DNA of 64,000 nucleotides. Origin: Catonella sp963539695 (lineage in GTDB: Bacteria; Bacillota; Clostridia; Lachnospirales; Lachnospiraceae). This document shows, in pieces, positions 50,654 through 59,024 of the stretch. The notes under the pieces were generated by a model, which was not told the DNA's origin, did no database searches, and was given only the letters and a program-made list of their open reading frames with translations. Position 1 is the stretch's first letter; every line of letters starts with the position of its first letter. The stretch covers positions 1 through 64,000 of the forward strand of contig CAUTOC010000008.1 in the NCBI GenBank assembly GCA_963539695.1, read 5' to 3'. Position numbers and translations under genes: made by a program.

Positions 50654-52324
50654 TTACATCTTAGGCACCTCAAGTATAGCTCCTCTGTTTCCTGAGGTAA
50701 CCATAGCCTGATATCTTTTAAGATAACCTGTAACCTCACCTATTTCCTTAGGTTTCCAAACCTTCCTTCTATTTTCAAGTTCCTCATCCGATACTTTTAC
50801 ATTCAATGTCATTTCAGGAATATTAATAGAAATAATATCCCCTTCTTTAACAAGGGCTATAGGACCTCCTACTGCCGCTTCAGGCGAAACATGTCCTATA
50901 GATGCACCTCTTGATGCACCTGAAAATCTTCCGTCTGTAATAAGAGCTACTGTAGAACCAAGTCCCATACCTGCTATCGCAGATGTAGGATTAAGCATTT
51001 CTCTCATGCCCGGTCCCCCCTTAGGTCCTTCATACCTTATAACAACCACATCTCCGGGTACTATATTGCCTCCCTTAATAGCCTCTATTGCTTCTTCTTC
51101 GGATTCAAATACCCTTGCAGGACCTTCATGCATCATCATTTCTTCTACAACGGCTGAACGCTTAACCACACTTCCATCCGGTGCAAGATTTCCTTTAAGT
51201 ACTGCAAGTCCGCCTGTTTTACTATACGGATTGCTTATAGGTCTTATAACTTCTTCATTTCTATTATAAGCGTATTTTATATTCTCCCCTATAGTATTAC
51301 CTGTAACTGTCATACATTCGGTATTGATAAGCCCTATATCTGCAAGTTCCTTCATAACCGCATATACACCGCCTGCCTCGTCTAAATCCTCCATATAGGT
51401 ATTGCCTGCAGGTGCAAGGTGACAGAGGTTAGGGGTTTTTTCGCTTATCGGATTGGCAAAGGCAATATCAAAATCAAAGCCTATTTCATGTGCAATCGCA
51501 GGCAAGTGAAGCATTGAATTTGTAGAACAGCCAAGTGCCATATCCACTGTAAGTGCGTTAATTATAGACTCTTTTGTCATTATATCACGAGGTCTTATAT
51601 TTTGTCTAAACATTTCCATAACTGCCATACCTGCATGCTTTGCAAGTTTTATCCTATCCGAATAAACTGCCGGTATAGTTCCGTTGCCACGAAGCCCCAT
51701 TCCAAGAGCCTCTGTAAGACAATTCATTGAATTTGCCGTGTACATACCTGAACAGGAGCCACAAGTTGGACAGACTTTATTTTCATATTCAAGCACATCT
51801 TCTTCATTAAGATTTCCTGCCGCATAAGCTCCAACTGCCTCAAACATAGAAGAAAGGCTGGTTTTCTTACCTTTAACCCTTCCTGCAAGCATAGGTCCGC
51901 CTGAAACAAAAACTGTAGGTACATTCACTCTTGCTGCAGCCATAAGAAGTCCCGGTACATTTTTATCACAATTAGGTACCATAACCATAGCGTCAAACTG
52001 GTGAGCCATAGCCACACATTCCGTTGAATCCGCTATAAGATCTCTTGTTACAAGAGAATACTTCATGCCTACATGTCCCATAGCTATGCCGTCACAGACT
52101 GCAATAGCGGGAAATATCACAGGTACTCCCCCCGCCTCTGCAACTCCAAGCCTTACTGCATCAACTATTTTATCCAAATTTATATGTCCGGGTACTATTT
52201 CATTATATGAACTTACTATACCGACTACAGGTTTTTTCATTTCTTCCGCTGTAAAACCCAGTGCATTAAAAAGACTCCTTGCCGGTGCCTGCTTAATACC
52301 GGCTCTTGCATTATCACTCCTCAT
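50654..52324 (-). CDS. ilvD: Dihydroxy-acid dehydratase
   Basis: Fe-S dehydratase of branched-chain amino acid synthesis. The 556-residue protein has the cluster ligand region VPNCDKNVPG near 118, CPTCGSCSGMYTANSMNCL near 190 and GRFSGASRGASIGHVSPEAA near 470. It is first in the ilvD-ilvB unit. The upstream region 52325-52500 is AT-rich; I see neither a T-box nor an attenuator nor a clear CodY site in it. Confidence 0.96.
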   Translation of the reverse strand: MRSDNARAGIKQAPARSLFNALGFTAEEMKKPVVGIVSSYNEIVPGHINLDKIVDAVRLGVAEAGGVPVIFPAIAVCDGIAMGHVGMKYSLVTRDLIADSTECVAMAHQFDAMVMVPNCDKNVPGLLMAAARVNVPTVFVSGGPMLAGRVKGKKTSLSSMFEAVGAYAAGNLNEEDVLEYENKVCPTCGSCSGMYTANSMNCLTEALGMGLRGNGTIPAVYSDRIKLAKHAGMAVMEMFRQNIRPRDIMTKESIINALTVDMALGCSTNSMLHLPAIAHEIGFDFDIAFANPISEKTPNLCHLAPAGNTYMEDLDEAGGVYAVMKELADIGLINTECMTVTGNTIGENIKYAYNRNEEVIRPISNPYSKTGGLAVLKGNLAPDGSVVKRSAVVEEMMMHEGPARVFESEEEAIEAIKGGNIVPGDVVVIRYEGPKGGPGMREMLNPTSAIAGMGLGSTVALITDGRFSGASRGASIGHVSPEAAVGGPIALVKEGDIISINIPEMTLNVKVSDEELENRRKVWKPKEIGEVTGYLKRYQAMVTSGNRGAILEVPKM

Positions 52325-52511
52325 TAAATATTCCTCTCTTATCAGATCTTTTAACTATCTCTTCTATATATTTTCTTTCTCTCGCTTACAAATGTTTCTC
52401 CTAATAATACAATATGACCGGCTTAAATGCAAGGGTGTACTATTTAATAAACATAATAGTTTGATATAGTGTTTATTCTAAGGAATTATAAAAAAGACAG
52501 GTTTTAATCTA

Positions 52512-52551
52512 AAAAAAAGAAAAAGAAGTTGAAAGATAATTCTTCAACCTC
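52512..52551 (-). terminator. Terminator of purB
   Basis: GAGGTTGAA pairs with TTCAACTTC (52525-52533 with 52543-52551, one mismatch) and is followed on the minus strand by TTTTTCTTTTTTTT. It lies about 70 bases after the purB stop. Confidence 0.75.
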
Positions 52552-52620
52552 TTTTAATGTGTTATTGTTAAACCCCAATATTTCTCCATTGCTTTATATC
52601 CGGAAGCATCAGTATTTATT

Positions 52621-54054
52621 TTACACATTTATCTCCGCTTCAAGCCCAAGTTCTGCCTTATTTTCTTCAAGTATAGGTCTTATTACTTCCTTTAAGAAAT
52701 CCTCCACCTGTTCCTTAGAACGACCTGTATACTTAGAAGGCTCCATTTGTTTTTTTAGTTCCGCAAGAGTAATACCGAAGGAAGGTTCAGCGGCTATAAG
52801 TTCAAGCAGATTGTTATCAAGCCCTCTCTCCTTTACATTTCTTCCTGCTTCCATAGATAAAGTCCTTATTTTCTCATGAAGCTCCTGCCTATCTCCTCCA
52901 CGCTTAACTGCATCCATCATTATATTCTCAGTAGCCATAAAAGGAAGCTCAGCCATTATATGTTTTTCTATTACCTTCTCATATACCACAAGTCCGTCTG
53001 CCACATTCATATATAAGTCAAGTATACCGTCTATAGCAAGGAAGGCTTCAGGAACAGACAGACGCTTATTTGCAGAATCATCAAGAGTTCTTTCAAACCA
53101 CTGTGTAGCCGCTGTTATATAAGGATTCATCAAATCACTCATTACATATCTCGACAAAGAGGCTATTCTCTCACTACGCATAGGATTTCTCTTGTAAGCC
53201 ATAGCGGATGAACCTATCTGGCTTTTTTCAAATGGTTCTTCCACCTCTTTAAGATGCTGTAAAAGCCTTATATCATTTGAAAACTTATGTGCACTTGAGG
53301 CTATTCCTGCAAGTACATTCAGCACTCTTGAGTCCACTTTCCTTGAGTAGGTCTGTCCTGACACAGGAAAACAGTCCGCAAAGCCCATTTTTTCAGCTAT
53401 TAACTTATCTATATTCTTAATCTTCTCATGGTCTCCGTCAAAGAGTTCCAAAAAACTTGCCTGAGTACCTGTAGTTCCTTTTGAACCAAGCAGTTTCATG
53501 CTGTCTATCAGGTAGCAGATATCATCGTAATCAAGTTTAAGCTCCATAAGCCAAAGTGCAGCCCTTTTTCCTACAGTTGTAGGTTGGGCAGGCTGAAAAT
53601 GAGTAAATGCAAGTGTAGGAAGATCCTTATATTTCTCGGCAAAACAATTAAGCTTACTCATTACATTAAGAAGCTTTTTCTTAATAAGTTTAAGTCCTTC
53701 CGTCATTATGATAATATCCGTATTATCCCCTACATAGCAGGATGTAGCACCAAGGTGAATAATTCCCTTAGCTTTAGGACACTGCATACCGTAAGCATAA
53801 ACATGGCTCATAACATCATGGCGAACTTCTTTTTCCCTTGCTGCCGCTACATCATAGTTTATATCATTTACATGCTCTTTAAGTTCTGCTATTTGTTCTT
53901 CGGTGATATTTAGCCCAAGTTCTCTCTCAGCCTCTGCAAGTGCAATCCAAAGCTTACGCCATGTGGTGAATTTTTTGTCCTGCGAAAATATGTACTGCAT
54001 TTCCTTACTTGCATACCTCCCTGAAAGCGGGCTGTCATAACGGTCTGTACTCAT
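52621..54054 (-). CDS. purB: Adenylosuccinate lyase
   Basis: Purine synthesis enzyme acting on SAICAR and adenylosuccinate. The 477-residue protein has RYASKEMQYIFS at the N-terminus, TSCYVGDNTD near 107, the catalytic THFQPAQPTTVGKR near 154 and the signature SSAMAYKRNPMRSERI near 284. It belongs to the longer PurB subgroup. It is a single-gene unit bounded by a terminator. Confidence 0.95.
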   Translation of the reverse strand: MSTDRYDSPLSGRYASKEMQYIFSQDKKFTTWRKLWIALAEAERELGLNITEEQIAELKEHVNDINYDVAAAREKEVRHDVMSHVYAYGMQCPKAKGIIHLGATSCYVGDNTDIIIMTEGLKLIKKKLLNVMSKLNCFAEKYKDLPTLAFTHFQPAQPTTVGKRAALWLMELKLDYDDICYLIDSMKLLGSKGTTGTQASFLELFDGDHEKIKNIDKLIAEKMGFADCFPVSGQTYSRKVDSRVLNVLAGIASSAHKFSNDIRLLQHLKEVEEPFEKSQIGSSAMAYKRNPMRSERIASLSRYVMSDLMNPYITAATQWFERTLDDSANKRLSVPEAFLAIDGILDLYMNVADGLVVYEKVIEKHIMAELPFMATENIMMDAVKRGGDRQELHEKIRTLSMEAGRNVKERGLDNNLLELIAAEPSFGITLAELKKQMEPSKYTGRSKEQVEDFLKEVIRPILEENKAELGLEAEINV

Positions 54055-54081
54055 ATTATCCTCCTACCGGAAACTCGCTTC

Positions 54082-54197
54082 AATTATTCACGCATTTAGC
54101 CTTAGACTAAATGTGATTACATCAAAATATCTGCACAATCACATAATTCTAAGCCTGCGGCTTAATTATGTACTTTCTTGATATTTCGTGAATAATT
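54082..54197. repeat. 116-bp structured palindromic element
   Basis: Outer inverted arms AATTATTCACG / CGTGAATAATT (54082-54092 with 54187-54197) enclose two further hairpins: CATTTAG / CTAAATG (54093-54113) and ACATAATT-ct-AAGCC-tgc-GGCTT-AATTATGT (54141-54171). It occupies most of the 203-base gap between the sigma-like gene and purB. It shares no obvious sequence with the repeats at 30172 and 48506. Confidence 0.7.
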
Positions 54198-54257
54198 TTG
54201 CTTAATATTCTGCCTGTTTTTTATTTAACATATTAACTACCAATGAATACTAGTAAA

Positions 54258-55100
54258 TCACTCTTTGCTTTTCAAATTATCACCTGACAGTTCTATGATA
54301 TCAGTTAGTTCAGCTTCGGTCAAATTAGTATAACTTGCAAGTTCTTTAAGTGTAGGTGATGAACCGTTCATCTCTTTCATTTTTTTAGCAGCATCACTTA
54401 CAAAGTTTACCTTGGCAACCATAGCATTTGCAGTACTTTCTATCTCAATACTTTCTTCTATAAAATCCTGCATTGCACTTTCTATTCTGCTTTCGATAAA
54501 TTCAATCGGTTCATCATCTCCTTTAAGGTCTTTGAGTTCTTTTAAGCCGATTAAAAGTCCTACATTTCCTTCTGATATAAGTTCTTTAAAATAATCCTCA
54601 GTCAGTTCAAAACCTCTTGCTATTTCAACTACCTTATGAAGTTTTCTTTCTATATAAGAAGTTTCCGCCTTCTCATCTCCCTTTAATAACCGTTCAATTA
54701 GTTTTTCTTCTTCTTTGACCGTCATTTTTTCTATGTATCTCAGTTCTTCCAAATACATATTTAAAAATTCAGATTGGAAGTTAAGCATTTTTTTATTACT
54801 TTTTTTCTTTATTCCGCTCTTTTTCATAGAGCCTTCTCTTGCAGCCTCTTCAAGCTGTTCTTTAGCTGCATTTTCATACTCTTTTACTTCTGCTTCAATC
54901 TCTTCTTTGGCTTCGTATCCTTCTATGGTTATATGAGAAGCTTTAAGATAAGCAAAAATATGGTCAAACTGACTGTCATCAAGCTCCATATCCTCAAAAA
55001 ATTCTTTTATATCACTTTCGTGTACCTTGTTGCCGCTAATCTGTGCCTGTGCCACAAGGTCAGCAAGGCGGGTACTGAATTCATATTTTTTATCTGACAT
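54258..55100 (-). CDS. Sigma-70-like protein lacking region 4
   Basis: A 280-residue protein resembling RpoD. Residues 5-60 look like region 1.1, and about 107-205 like regions 1.2-2.2 (MYLEELRYIEKMTVKEEEKLIERLLKGDE, ISEGNVGLLIGLKELKDL). About 220-275 resemble region 3 (SPTLKELASYTNLTEAELTDII). The aromatic WWIRQAI-type region 2.3-2.4 that melts the -10 element is absent, and the protein ends before region 4, so it should not read promoters like a normal sigma. It may be a decoy or an RNA polymerase-binding regulator, or a decaying paralogue. It has its own start with GGAG and no operon partner. Confidence 0.65.
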   Translation of the reverse strand: MSDKKYEFSTRLADLVAQAQISGNKVHESDIKEFFEDMELDDSQFDHIFAYLKASHITIEGYEAKEEIEAEVKEYENAAKEQLEEAAREGSMKKSGIKKKSNKKMLNFQSEFLNMYLEELRYIEKMTVKEEEKLIERLLKGDEKAETSYIERKLHKVVEIARGFELTEDYFKELISEGNVGLLIGLKELKDLKGDDEPIEFIESRIESAMQDFIEESIEIESTANAMVAKVNFVSDAAKKMKEMNGSSPTLKELASYTNLTEAELTDIIELSGDNLKSKE

Positions 55101-55171
55101 TTTCCCCCAATTCTCCTTTTTCCCAATCTCCTATTAATTTAAGATTATATTTTATAAGTTCAAAACCATAC

Positions 55172-55210
55172 AAAAACAGAAATCCCTCTTTTTTTAGCAG
55201 GAGGGATTTC
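55172..55210 (-). terminator. Terminator of leuS
   Basis: Perfect ten-base stem GAAATCCCTC / GAGGGATTTC (55179-55188 with 55201-55210) followed on the minus strand by TGTTTTTG. It lies about 35 bases after the leuS stop. Confidence 0.85.
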
Positions 55211-55243
55211 TCTTTATTTTATACAACATCTCCCAAACAAATT

Positions 55244-57697
55244 TTATTTCGCTACTATATTAAGTATCTTACCCTTTACATAAATAATTTTTCTTATAGG
55301 CTTAACATCTATTGCTTTATTTACCGAAGCAATCTCAAGTGCCAGCTTCATAGCCTCTTCTTCCTCCGCCTCAGCAGCTATTTCAATAGTACCTCTTACC
55401 TTACCGTTTACCTGCACTCCAATCTTTACAGTGTCAACTACAAGTGCTGCCTCATCATAAGTTGGCCACATTTCATAAGCTATAGTTCCGCTATGACCTA
55501 ACATCTCCCAAAGTTCCTCACCAAGATGAGGACAGATACAGGATAGCATTTTTACAAAACCTTCTGCATATTCCATAGGGCATTTACCCTTGGTTACGGC
55601 ATTCATAAATATCATCATTTGGCTTATAGCAGTATTAAAGCCAAGTGTTTCAAAATCATCCGTTACTTTTTTAACAGTTTGATTGTAAATCAGCTTATTC
55701 TCCTCTAAGAGTTCGTTATAACCTTCTTCACCCTGTTTTACAATGTTATCAGTATTTGAGAAATAGAAGAAAACCCTTCCGAGGAATTTTCTTGAACCTT
55801 CTACACCCTGCTTATTCCAAGGCTTTGAAGCTTCAAGCGGTCCCATAAACATTTCATATATTCTAAGGGTATCCGCACCGTAATCTCTTACTATATCACT
55901 GGGATTTACCACAAATTCAGGGAAACGCTTACCCATCTTAATTCCGTTTGACCCCAGTATCATTCCCTGATGCACAAGTTTCTTAAAAGGCTCTTTCACA
56001 GGAGAAAGCCCCTCATTATAAAGGAAACGATTCCAAATTCTTGAATACATAAGATGTCCGACCGCATGCTCGGGTCCGCCTATGTAAAGGTCTACCGGAA
56101 GCCAGTGTTTAAGGAGTTCCTTATTTGCAAATTCATCATTATTCTTAGGATCAATATATCGCATATAATACCATGAACTGCCCGCACTGCCGGGCATTGT
56201 TGAGGTTTCACGCTTACCTTTTATTCCGTTTTTGTTATACTCTTTCCACTCATCCGCATTTTCAAGCGGAGCTTTGCCGTTCTTTCCCTTGTAGTCCTCA
56301 AGTTCAGGAAGTACAAGAGGAAGTTCACTTTCAGGAAGGAGTTTCACTTCTCCTTCTTCCGTATGCACTACGGGAATAGGTTCTCCCCAATAACGCTGTC
56401 TTGCAAATATCCACTCTCTGAAATGGTAGTTTACTTTCTTTCTTGCAACTCCCATTTTAACCAGTTTTTCTGTAATGGCTTCTTTTGCTTCTTCCACAAT
56501 AAGTCCGCTAAACTCCTCTGAATTTATAAGCTTACAGCCCTTACCCAAATAATCCTGCTTTTCAAAGGCGTGCTCGCTTACATCACCGCCGTCAATAACC
56601 TGAATTCTAGGTATATTATGTGCCTCAGAATACTCAAAATCCCTTTGGTCATGACTTGGAACAGCCATAACCGCACCTGTACCATAGCTTGCAAGTACAA
56701 AGTCACCTATGTATACAGGAATTTCCTTACCGTTTGCAGGGTTTATTGCATATATGCCTTCAAGTACACAGCCTGACTTGGTCTTGTTAAGTTCTGTCCT
56801 GTCCATGTCATTCTTCTTGAGAGTTTCAGCTATGTATTTCTCTACAGCCTCTTTATTTTTAATTCTCGGCATAAGACTCTTAACAGTTTCTCCATCCGGA
56901 GCGAGTACCATAAAGGTTATACCATAAATAGTCTCAATACAGGTGGTATAAATAGAGAATTCTCCACCATCAACTATTTTAAAATCAACCTCTACACCTT
57001 CACTTTTTCCAATCCAGTTTCTTTGCATTTCTTTGGTAGACTCAGGCCAGTCTATCTCATTAAGCCCTTCAAGAAGCTCCTCTGCAAATGCCGCCTGGTC
57101 TATAGCCCACTGTTTCATATTCTTTCTTATGACAGGATAACCGCCACGCTCACTCTTACCGTCTATTACCTCATCATTTGAAAGTACCGTCCCCAGTTCT
57201 TCGCACCAGTTTACAGGCATATCCACATATTTTGCATACCTCTTCTCGTATAGTCTTTCAAATATCCATTGAGTCCATTTATAATAATCTTTATCAGAAG
57301 TAGCTATCATCTTTGACCAGTCATAGTCAAACCCAAGCTCTTTAAGCTGATTTGAAAATGTGCCGATATTCTTCTCGGTAAATCCGTTTGGATTGTTGCC
57401 CGTGCTTACCGCATACTGCTCAGCCGGAAGCCCGAATGAATCATACCCCATTGGATGAAGTACATTGTATCCCTGCATTCTCTTCATTCTTGAAATTATA
57501 TCTGTAGCCGTATAACCCTCAGGGTGTCCTGCATGAAGACCTACTCCTGACGGATATGGGAACATATCAAGCACATAATACTTAGGTTTACTAAAATCCC
57601 AAACATCTGTATTAAAAGTTTCATTTTCTTCCCAAAACTTCTGCCATTTCGGCTCAATCTCCGCCGGATTATATGGTTTTCTTTCATTTTCTGACAT
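55244..57697 (-). CDS. leuS: Leucyl-tRNA synthetase
   Basis: Class I aminoacyl-tRNA synthetase. The 817-residue protein has the HIGH-equivalent HAGH in FPYPSGVGLHAGHPEGY near 47-63, an editing domain in the first half, FAREWIFARQRYWGEPIPV-type connection near 432 and the anticodon-binding C-terminal part. The KMSKS loop reads KMGKR (GIKMGKRFPEFV), a variant also seen in related Clostridia. No T-box leader is visible in the 79 bases before the next gene. Confidence 0.95.
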   Translation of the reverse strand: MSENERKPYNPAEIEPKWQKFWEENETFNTDVWDFSKPKYYVLDMFPYPSGVGLHAGHPEGYTATDIISRMKRMQGYNVLHPMGYDSFGLPAEQYAVSTGNNPNGFTEKNIGTFSNQLKELGFDYDWSKMIATSDKDYYKWTQWIFERLYEKRYAKYVDMPVNWCEELGTVLSNDEVIDGKSERGGYPVIRKNMKQWAIDQAAFAEELLEGLNEIDWPESTKEMQRNWIGKSEGVEVDFKIVDGGEFSIYTTCIETIYGITFMVLAPDGETVKSLMPRIKNKEAVEKYIAETLKKNDMDRTELNKTKSGCVLEGIYAINPANGKEIPVYIGDFVLASYGTGAVMAVPSHDQRDFEYSEAHNIPRIQVIDGGDVSEHAFEKQDYLGKGCKLINSEEFSGLIVEEAKEAITEKLVKMGVARKKVNYHFREWIFARQRYWGEPIPVVHTEEGEVKLLPESELPLVLPELEDYKGKNGKAPLENADEWKEYNKNGIKGKRETSTMPGSAGSSWYYMRYIDPKNNDEFANKELLKHWLPVDLYIGGPEHAVGHLMYSRIWNRFLYNEGLSPVKEPFKKLVHQGMILGSNGIKMGKRFPEFVVNPSDIVRDYGADTLRIYEMFMGPLEASKPWNKQGVEGSRKFLGRVFFYFSNTDNIVKQGEEGYNELLEENKLIYNQTVKKVTDDFETLGFNTAISQMMIFMNAVTKGKCPMEYAEGFVKMLSCICPHLGEELWEMLGHSGTIAYEMWPTYDEAALVVDTVKIGVQVNGKVRGTIEIAAEAEEEEAMKLALEIASVNKAIDVKPIRKIIYVKGKILNIVAK

Positions 57698-57776
57698 TCT
57701 AAAATCTCCTTATATATTTACCCTAAATAACTGTAGTATATTTAGGATAATAAAGTCCTACTTTTTCTATAAATAA

Positions 57777-58559
57777 CTATATTTTATTTTCCTCATTAAC
57801 CTTATCTTTACCGACAAACATACTAATAAGGTCATTCGTTCTTCGTCCTACTTTATTCTTTTCCCTTTGCTTAACTGCAACAAATTTCTCTACAGCTTCT
57901 TGTCCTTCAATTATCTTGCATCCCACAAGATTAATTTTTTCATTTTGATCAACTATTCTTACAATCTCACCTTTTAGTGTATGAAGAGTAAATTGGTAAT
58001 CTTCCTTTTGTTCATTATATTTTTCAATATTAAACTGAATTTCAACAATATCACCTATACTTACTTCATACTCTTTCCTAACTATAAGCCCAACTCCTGT
58101 ATTGCTTATATCCTTTACCATAGCATCATGTTGAGCTTTTGCTCCTCTAAATGCTATATGGCAGTACTGTCCAAGCCAAACTCTGAAATTATCTCTTCTG
58201 TTAAACTTTCTGCCTTCCTTTGGAGCTCTAAGAATATGTGCTACTCCATACTCGGGCATAGTAATTTTGTCAACATATATATTTTCAAATAAATATGGCT
58301 TGCCATGATGATTTCCTATAAAATAATAATTAATCCCCTCTTTTTCAAACCTAACCAGCTTATTTTCTACTTTTATAGGCTCAATCAAAAGCGGCTCACC
58401 TTCTAAATTTCCTGCAAAATCCATATCAGCCTGTTCGGACAATTCTAATACAAAACTTTCAAAACGATAAGAATGATTCCCCTTCTTTGCAGTCAAGCTT
58501 ATTATAGATCCTGGCAACAGCTCAGTTATATCAAGCTTTTCCAAGTTTGTTTTCTCCAT
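57777..58559 (-). CDS. PilZ-domain c-di-GMP receptor (YcgR-like)
   Basis: A 260-residue protein with an N-terminal beta-rich YcgR-type domain (about 1-110) and a PilZ domain (about 115-235). The c-di-GMP-binding residues are intact: RRxxxR at 121-126 and DISNTG at 150-155. In Bacillus and E. coli such proteins brake the flagellar motor when c-di-GMP is high. A GGDEF-EAL protein and flagellar genes in this window fit that use. The ATG is preceded by AAGGA and a good promoter about 45 bases upstream. Confidence 0.85.
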   Translation of the reverse strand: MEKTNLEKLDITELLPGSIISLTAKKGNHSYRFESFVLELSEQADMDFAGNLEGEPLLIEPIKVENKLVRFEKEGINYYFIGNHHGKPYLFENIYVDKITMPEYGVAHILRAPKEGRKFNRRDNFRVWLGQYCHIAFRGAKAQHDAMVKDISNTGVGLIVRKEYEVSIGDIVEIQFNIEKYNEQKEDYQFTLHTLKGEIVRIVDQNEKINLVGCKIIEGQEAVEKFVAVKQREKNKVGRRTNDLISMFVGKDKVNEENKI

Positions 58560-58603
58560 AAGGCATATCCTTTCAAATGATTATCAAAGCTTTCCCACTA
58601 ATT

Positions 58604-58632
58604 ATTATAACTGTCAAATGCCTATCTGTCTA
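58604..58632 (-). promoter_or_regulatory. Promoter of the YcgR-like gene
   Basis: On the minus strand TAGACA (58632-58627), a 17-base spacer and TATAAT (58609-58604) precede the start by 45 bases. The remaining part of the 465-base gap (58633-59024) is AT-rich; besides the sigma-D-like site near 58970 I see nothing. Confidence 0.65.
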
Positions 58633-58949
58633 TCTAATTATAGAAATTGAGTTATAAGCTTATATAATCACATTTATTGTTTTATATGTCTAAATTTTAC
58701 TCTTTTATCAAGATATTTTTATGGATAATGTATAAATATGGTATTTTTATCATTGATCTATAGCTTTTTTATATATTTATTAAATGTATAACCACATTTT
58801 ATTGACATTTTAAACAAGGCGTGATAAAGTGATTTTGCAAACAAGATTTTAATATATCTTAAATTAAGATAATAAAATTAAAATTTATTCTAAAAATACT
58901 TTTAATATTGATTAGTTGATTGACATATATATCTACAAAAGGAAATAAC

Positions 58950-58977
58950 TATAGAAATCTTCCTATTTATCCGATAA
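58950..58977 (+). promoter_or_regulatory. Candidate sigma-D (FliA) promoter of the FliK-like gene
   Basis: TATA (58950-58953), 16 bases, then TCCGATAA (58970-58977). The -10 matches the flagellar sigma consensus GCCGATAA at seven of eight positions; the -35 is weak. It lies 48 bases before the ATG. Confidence 0.4.
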
Positions 58978-59024
58978 AATTATTATAGATATTTAAACAG
59001 GTTTGGGAGGAGCAAGGAGGAACT

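Noticed and set aside
52325..52500. T-box or attenuator before ilvD
   Set aside because: I found no specifier-loop or T-box consensus and no leader peptide rich in branched-chain codons.
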